Shown: in pieces, positions 60,683 to 64,000 of the stretch
Position numbering within the stretch: position 1 is the stretch's first letter
How the letters are laid out: the number at the start of each line of letters is the position of its first letter
NCBI RefSeq assembly: GCF_003287735.1
Contig: NZ_NSCM01000002.1
Location: 1 to 64,000, forward strand
From: Photorhabdus bodei
GTDB taxonomy: Bacteria > Pseudomonadota > Gammaproteobacteria > Enterobacterales > Enterobacteriaceae
Direction: 5' to 3'
DNA length: 64,000 nucleotides
The notes under the pieces: generated by a model
Databases searched by the model: none
What the model was told of the DNA's origin: nothing
Seen by the model: only the letters and a program-made list of their open reading frames with translations
Position numbers and translations under genes: made by a program

Positions 60683-61449
60683 GCCTCGCTTGTCGTAAGT
60701 TTAACGGTCACAATGACCGCCCGTGGCTGGTTTGGTTGCATGGATTATTGGGCTGTGGTGATGAATGGTTGCCATTAGTGAATCTGTGTGCTCAGCACCC
60801 TTCATTGGTTATCGATCTACCTGGTCACGGTGATTCCACTGACGTGCGGGTAAAAGATCTTCTGGAGATGAGTTGTCTTTTATCTGAAACATTAGCAGAG
60901 CAGCAAATTAGTAAATACTGGCTGATTGGCTACTCCTTGGGTGGACGCATTGCCATGCATCATGCTTGTTATGGTGATAATCAGGGATTATGCGGATTGC
61001 TGGTTGAAGGGGGAAATCCTGGGTTATTTTCCCAACAGGAGCGGAATAATCGTCTCGAACGCGATAGAAATTGGGCCGGACGTTTTCGTTCCCAGCCGAT
61101 TGAACAGGTTTTATCTGATTGGTATCAGCAGCCCGTTTTTTCTGATCTATTACCTGCACAGCGTCAGCGACTGATCAAAGTACGTCACCGTAATAATGGC
61201 AATGGTGTGGCTGATATGCTGGAAAATACCTCACTTGGACGTCAACCTTGGTTAGTACCGGTATTGCAACAACTGGCGTTACCTTTTGTTTATCTGTGTG
61301 GAGAAAATGATAAGAAATTCCAACAATTGGCAAAACGTTGCGCTTTGCCGCTGCAAACTATTCCACATGTTGGGCATAATGCTCACCGAGCGGACACGGC
61401 GGCGTTTGCTGCGGTAGTAAACCATTTTTTATCACTCTTTAATGTATAG
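60679..61449 (+). CDS. menH: SHCHC synthase (MenH)
   Basis: An alpha/beta hydrolase-fold lyase that eliminates pyruvate from SEPHCHC to give SHCHC. The nucleophile Ser is in [13 protein letters not shown], the catalytic His in HVGHNAHR, and VEGGNPGL follows the family. I choose GTG 60679 (256 residues), overlapping the menD stop, since the protein then begins [21 protein letters not shown] like the family; the ATG at 60643 lies inside menD. Its stop overlaps the upstream side of menB. Confidence 0.92.
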   Translation: MSLACRKFNGHNDRPWLVWLHGLLGCGDEWLPLVNLCAQHPSLVIDLPGHGDSTDVRVKDLLEMSCLLSETLAEQQISKYWLIGYSLGGRIAMHHACYGDNQGLCGLLVEGGNPGLFSQQERNNRLERDRNWAGRFRSQPIEQVLSDWYQQPVFSDLLPAQRQRLIKVRHRNNGNGVADMLENTSLGRQPWLVPVLQQLALPFVYLCGENDKKFQQLAKRCALPLQTIPHVGHNAHRADTAAFAAVVNHFLSLFNV

Positions 61450-61459
61450 GAATACGAAT

Positions 61460-62317
61460 ATGATTTACCCGAGCGAAGAAGAACTTTATGCCCCAATTGT
61501 ATGGCAGGACTGCTCTGAAGGGTTTGAAGATATTTTTTATCACAAATCCACGGATGGTATGGCTAAAATCACCATCAATCGCCCACAAGTACGTAACGCA
61601 TTTCGGCCATTGACGGTTAAAGAGATGATGCAGGCATTGGATGATGCCCGTTATGATGACAATATCGGGGTGATTATCCTCACGGGAATGGGTGAAAAAG
61701 CTTTTTGTGCTGGTGGTGATCAAAAAGTCCGTGGTGATCATGGTGGTTATAAGGATGACAACGGCATGCATCATCTGAATGTCTTGGATTTCCAACGCCA
61801 AATTCGCACTTGTCCAAAACCCGTCGTTGCTATGGTTGCTGGATATGCGATTGGTGGTGGTCATGTACTGCATCTGGTGTGTGACCTGACCATTGCGGCT
61901 GATAATGCTATTTTCGGTCAGACCGGACCTAAAGTGGGTTCTTTTGACGGCGGTTGGGGGGCATCTTATATGGCTCGAATTGTTGGTCAGAAAAAAGCCC
62001 GCGAAATCTGGTTCTTGTGTCGTCAATATGATGCTAAACAAGCGTTGGAGATGGGGCTGGTTAATACAGTTGTGCCTTATGCGGATCTGGAGAAAGAGAC
62101 CGTTCGCTGGTGTCGTGAAATGCTGAAAAATAGCCCAATGGCTCTGCGCTGCCTGAAAGCCGCTCTAAATGCGGATTGTGATGGTCAGTCTGGATTGCAA
62201 GAGCTGGCAGGTAACGCCACCATGCTTTTCTATATGACAGAAGAAGGTCAGGAGGGACGTAATGCATTCATTGAGAAACGCCACCCTGATTTCAGTAAAT
62301 TTAAACGTAACCCATAA
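61460..62317 (+). CDS. menB: 1,4-dihydroxy-2-naphthoyl-CoA synthase (MenB)
   Basis: A crotonase-fold enzyme that closes the naphthoquinone ring from o-succinylbenzoyl-CoA. The 285 residues are nearly the E. coli sequence: [68 protein letters not shown], ending KRNP. ATG 61460 ([12 protein letters not shown]) has AGGAA upstream; ATG 61442 is probably not used. The stop overlaps menC (TAATG). Confidence 0.97.
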   Translation: MIYPSEEELYAPIVWQDCSEGFEDIFYHKSTDGMAKITINRPQVRNAFRPLTVKEMMQALDDARYDDNIGVIILTGMGEKAFCAGGDQKVRGDHGGYKDDNGMHHLNVLDFQRQIRTCPKPVVAMVAGYAIGGGHVLHLVCDLTIAADNAIFGQTGPKVGSFDGGWGASYMARIVGQKKAREIWFLCRQYDAKQALEMGLVNTVVPYADLEKETVRWCREMLKNSPMALRCLKAALNADCDGQSGLQELAGNATMLFYMTEEGQEGRNAFIEKRHPDFSKFKRNP

Positions 62318-63288
62318 TGCGTACTGCAACTTTATATCGGTTCAGATTGCCAATGGAGGCAGGCGTTATCCTGCGATATCAGCGGCTTAAAACTCGTGAT
62401 GGTTTTTTGATTCACTTACAGGAAAATGGTCAACAGGGATGGGGTGAAATTGCACCACTGCCGGAATTCAGCAAAGAAACTGTTGAACAGGCAGGTGAAG
62501 CAGCGATGGCATGGCTTAGACAGTGGCATCTTGGCGCTGAACCTGATGAAAGTGAATTACCTTCTGTCGCATTTGGGATTAGCTGCGCATTAGCTGAATT
62601 GCAGGGTAAATTACCGCAAGATGCTGACTACCGGAAAGCGCCATTGTGTAATGGCGATCCTGATGAACTGATTGTTCGTCTCAGTAACATGAGTGGTCAA
62701 AAAGTTGCCAAAGTGAAAATTGGGCTGTATGAAGCTGTACGTGATGGCATAGTCGTTAACGTTTTGCTGGAAGCGGTACCGGATTTGTCTTTGCGGTTGG
62801 ATGCTAACCGTAGTTGGAGCCGTGCTAAAGCGGACAGTTTCGCTAAGTATGTCAATCCTGATTACCGCAACCGAATTGCCTTTTTGGAAGAACCTTGTCA
62901 AACCCCGGAACAATCGCTCGCTTTTGCCCGTGATACAGGGATTGCCATTGCATGGGATGAAAGCGTCCGTGATGAAGGTTTTAACGTAGAGGCACAAGCA
63001 GGGGTGACGGCTATTGTGATCAAACCCACTCTGATAGGAAGCCTTGCCCGTTGCTGTCAGTTGATTTCAGCCGCGCACAATGCTGGATTGGAGGCGGTGA
63101 TCAGCTCCAGTATTGAAACCAGCTTTGGTTTGACTCAGCTTGCCCGTATTGCTCATTGGCTGACGCCAGCGACTATTCCTGGGTTGGATACGCTGGAATT
63201 GATTCAGTCTCAGTTAGTACGCTGTTGGCCGGGTAGCACAATGCCAGTAACAAGATTGGACGAGTTAGCAATCGTATGGCGCAGTTAG
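62317..63288 (+). CDS. menC: o-Succinylbenzoate synthase (MenC)
   Basis: An enolase-superfamily dehydratase that converts SHCHC to o-succinylbenzoate. The general-base Lys is in [11 protein letters not shown], the metal ligands in [16 protein letters not shown] and [10 protein letters not shown], and the second Lys in VIKPTLIGS. 323 residues. Starts within the menB stop codon and overlaps menE by 13 bases. Confidence 0.95.
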   Translation: MRTATLYRFRLPMEAGVILRYQRLKTRDGFLIHLQENGQQGWGEIAPLPEFSKETVEQAGEAAMAWLRQWHLGAEPDESELPSVAFGISCALAELQGKLPQDADYRKAPLCNGDPDELIVRLSNMSGQKVAKVKIGLYEAVRDGIVVNVLLEAVPDLSLRLDANRSWSRAKADSFAKYVNPDYRNRIAFLEEPCQTPEQSLAFARDTGIAIAWDESVRDEGFNVEAQAGVTAIVIKPTLIGSLARCCQLISAAHNAGLEAVISSSIETSFGLTQLARIAHWLTPATIPGLDTLELIQSQLVRCWPGSTMPVTRLDELAIVWRS

Positions 63289-64000
63289 ATTCATTTACCC
63301 AGTGGCCGTGGTGCTACTGGGCAGCGTTTAGCCCTGAAAATATTGCTGTCAAGTTGCGTAATCGCTCCCTAACCTGGCATCAATTAATTATCTCTTTGGA
63401 TACGATAGCGGCCAATTTTCGCCAACAGGGGATAGTTGAAGGCAGTGGTGTAATGCTGCGAGGGAAGAACAGTGAAGAGATGTTGTTTTGCTATCTTGCC
63501 GCGCTACAGTGTGGTGCGCGGGTATTGCCACTGAATCCTCAACTGCCTGAAATGCTCTTGGCTAAATTACTGCCACATTTGAATATCGATTTTGTGGCTG
63601 ATTTTTGTGGTGACAACTTGCTTGTGATAAATGCCAAATCCCTCGATTGGCAAAGTGAACCACTAAATTCTGATGATAATTCAGTGGCATGGGATGCTAT
63701 GCGCCCGGCCAGTATGATACTGACCTCCGGCTCTTCCGGATTGCCTAAAGCGGCTGTTCACTCAATTCATGCGCATCTTTCCAGTGCACGGGACGTCCTT
63801 TCTGTGATGAATTTTCAGCAGCAAGATAGCTGGTTGCTCTCATTGCCGTTGTTTCATGTCTCTGGTCAGGGGATTATCTGGCGTTGGTTAATGAAAGGGG
63901 CTTCTCTGGTATTGAAAAATATCAATCCACTGGAGCGTGCTTTAGCCGATTGTACTCACGCTTCATTGGTTCCGACCCAGCTCTGGCGGTTACTGGAGCA
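63276..64000 (+). CDS. menE: o-Succinylbenzoate-CoA ligase (MenE), N-terminal part
   Basis: An acyl-adenylate-forming enzyme that activates o-succinylbenzoate with CoA for MenB. The frame starts at ATG 63276 inside the end of menC ([18 protein letters not shown]) and is open to the window edge. Visible are [27 protein letters not shown], the P-loop [17 protein letters not shown] and [20 protein letters not shown]. About 241 residues are present; the C-terminal half lies beyond the window. Confidence 0.95.
   Translation, partial: MAQLDSFTQWPWCYWAAFSPENIAVKLRNRSLTWHQLIISLDTIAANFRQQGIVEGSGVMLRGKNSEEMLFCYLAALQCGARVLPLNPQLPEMLLAKLLPHLNIDFVADFCGDNLLVINAKSLDWQSEPLNSDDNSVAWDAMRPASMILTSGSSGLPKAAVHSIHAHLSSARDVLSVMNFQQQDSWLLSLPLFHVSGQGIIWRWLMKGASLVLKNINPLERALADCTHASLVPTQLWRLLE

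Noticed and set aside
1..64000. tRNA and rRNA genes
   Set aside because: I saw no cloverleaf with a GGTTCGAATCC-type T-arm and CCA end, and no rRNA-like sequence, in either strand.

Overview
The window looks like chromosome of a Photorhabdus-type enterobacterium (Morganellaceae). The backbone operons follow the E. coli gene orders (astCADBE, pta-ackA-yfbV-yfbS-yfbR-alaA-lrhA, nuoA-N with fused nuoCD, menFDHBCE). Between them sit five ERIC-type palindromic repeats, AT-rich spacers and a XaxAB/PaxAB alpha-pore-forming toxin pair, a toxin family known from Xenorhabdus, Photorhabdus and Yersinia. Assignments rest on reading the protein sequences and on recalled family knowledge; no database search was run.

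Region by region. 1-3.6 kb is a graveyard of mobile DNA: a decayed ParDE-like module, an IS982-type transposase tail with a truncated, frameshifted group II intron next to it, an ERIC, an unknown small gene and an IS66-type fragment. 3.6-7.9 kb holds a LysR regulator, a NepI-like MFS exporter, an exported alpha/beta hydrolase with a Cys nucleophile, and a convergent short-chain dehydrogenase. 7.9-9.4 kb is an AT-rich gap with a strong terminator-like hairpin. 9.4-17.1 kb is the arginine succinyltransferase operon plus a CycA-like amino acid permease.

17.1-27.6 kb is accessory. It contains a GC-richer three-gene cassette (unknown protein, cysteine desulfurase, SAM methyltransferase). Next come three tandem paralogous exported six-cysteine proteins, the first with its C-terminus rewritten by an ERIC. 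Then follow a divergent duplicate of the pta 3' end with its own terminator, a 2-oxoglutarate oxygenase-like gene interrupted at an A8 run, and a TSUP-family exporter. The duplicated pta tail suggests that 25.0-27.7 kb was added at the 3' end of pta by recombination.

27.7-38.3 kb is core: pta-ackA (acetyl-CoA to acetate), yfbV, yfbS, yfbR, alaA (alanine synthesis) and lrhA/hexA, a LysR-type global regulator. 39.0-54.0 kb is the complete nuo operon for NADH:quinone oxidoreductase. 54.2-56.5 kb is xaxA-xaxB on the opposite strand. 57.5 kb to the end is the menaquinone operon menFDHBC and the start of menE, which supplies the quinone that complex I can reduce under low oxygen.

The best candidates for undescribed biology are the desulfurase/methyltransferase cassette with its unknown first gene, the tandem six-cysteine secreted family, and the oxygenase-exporter pair at the pta junction.
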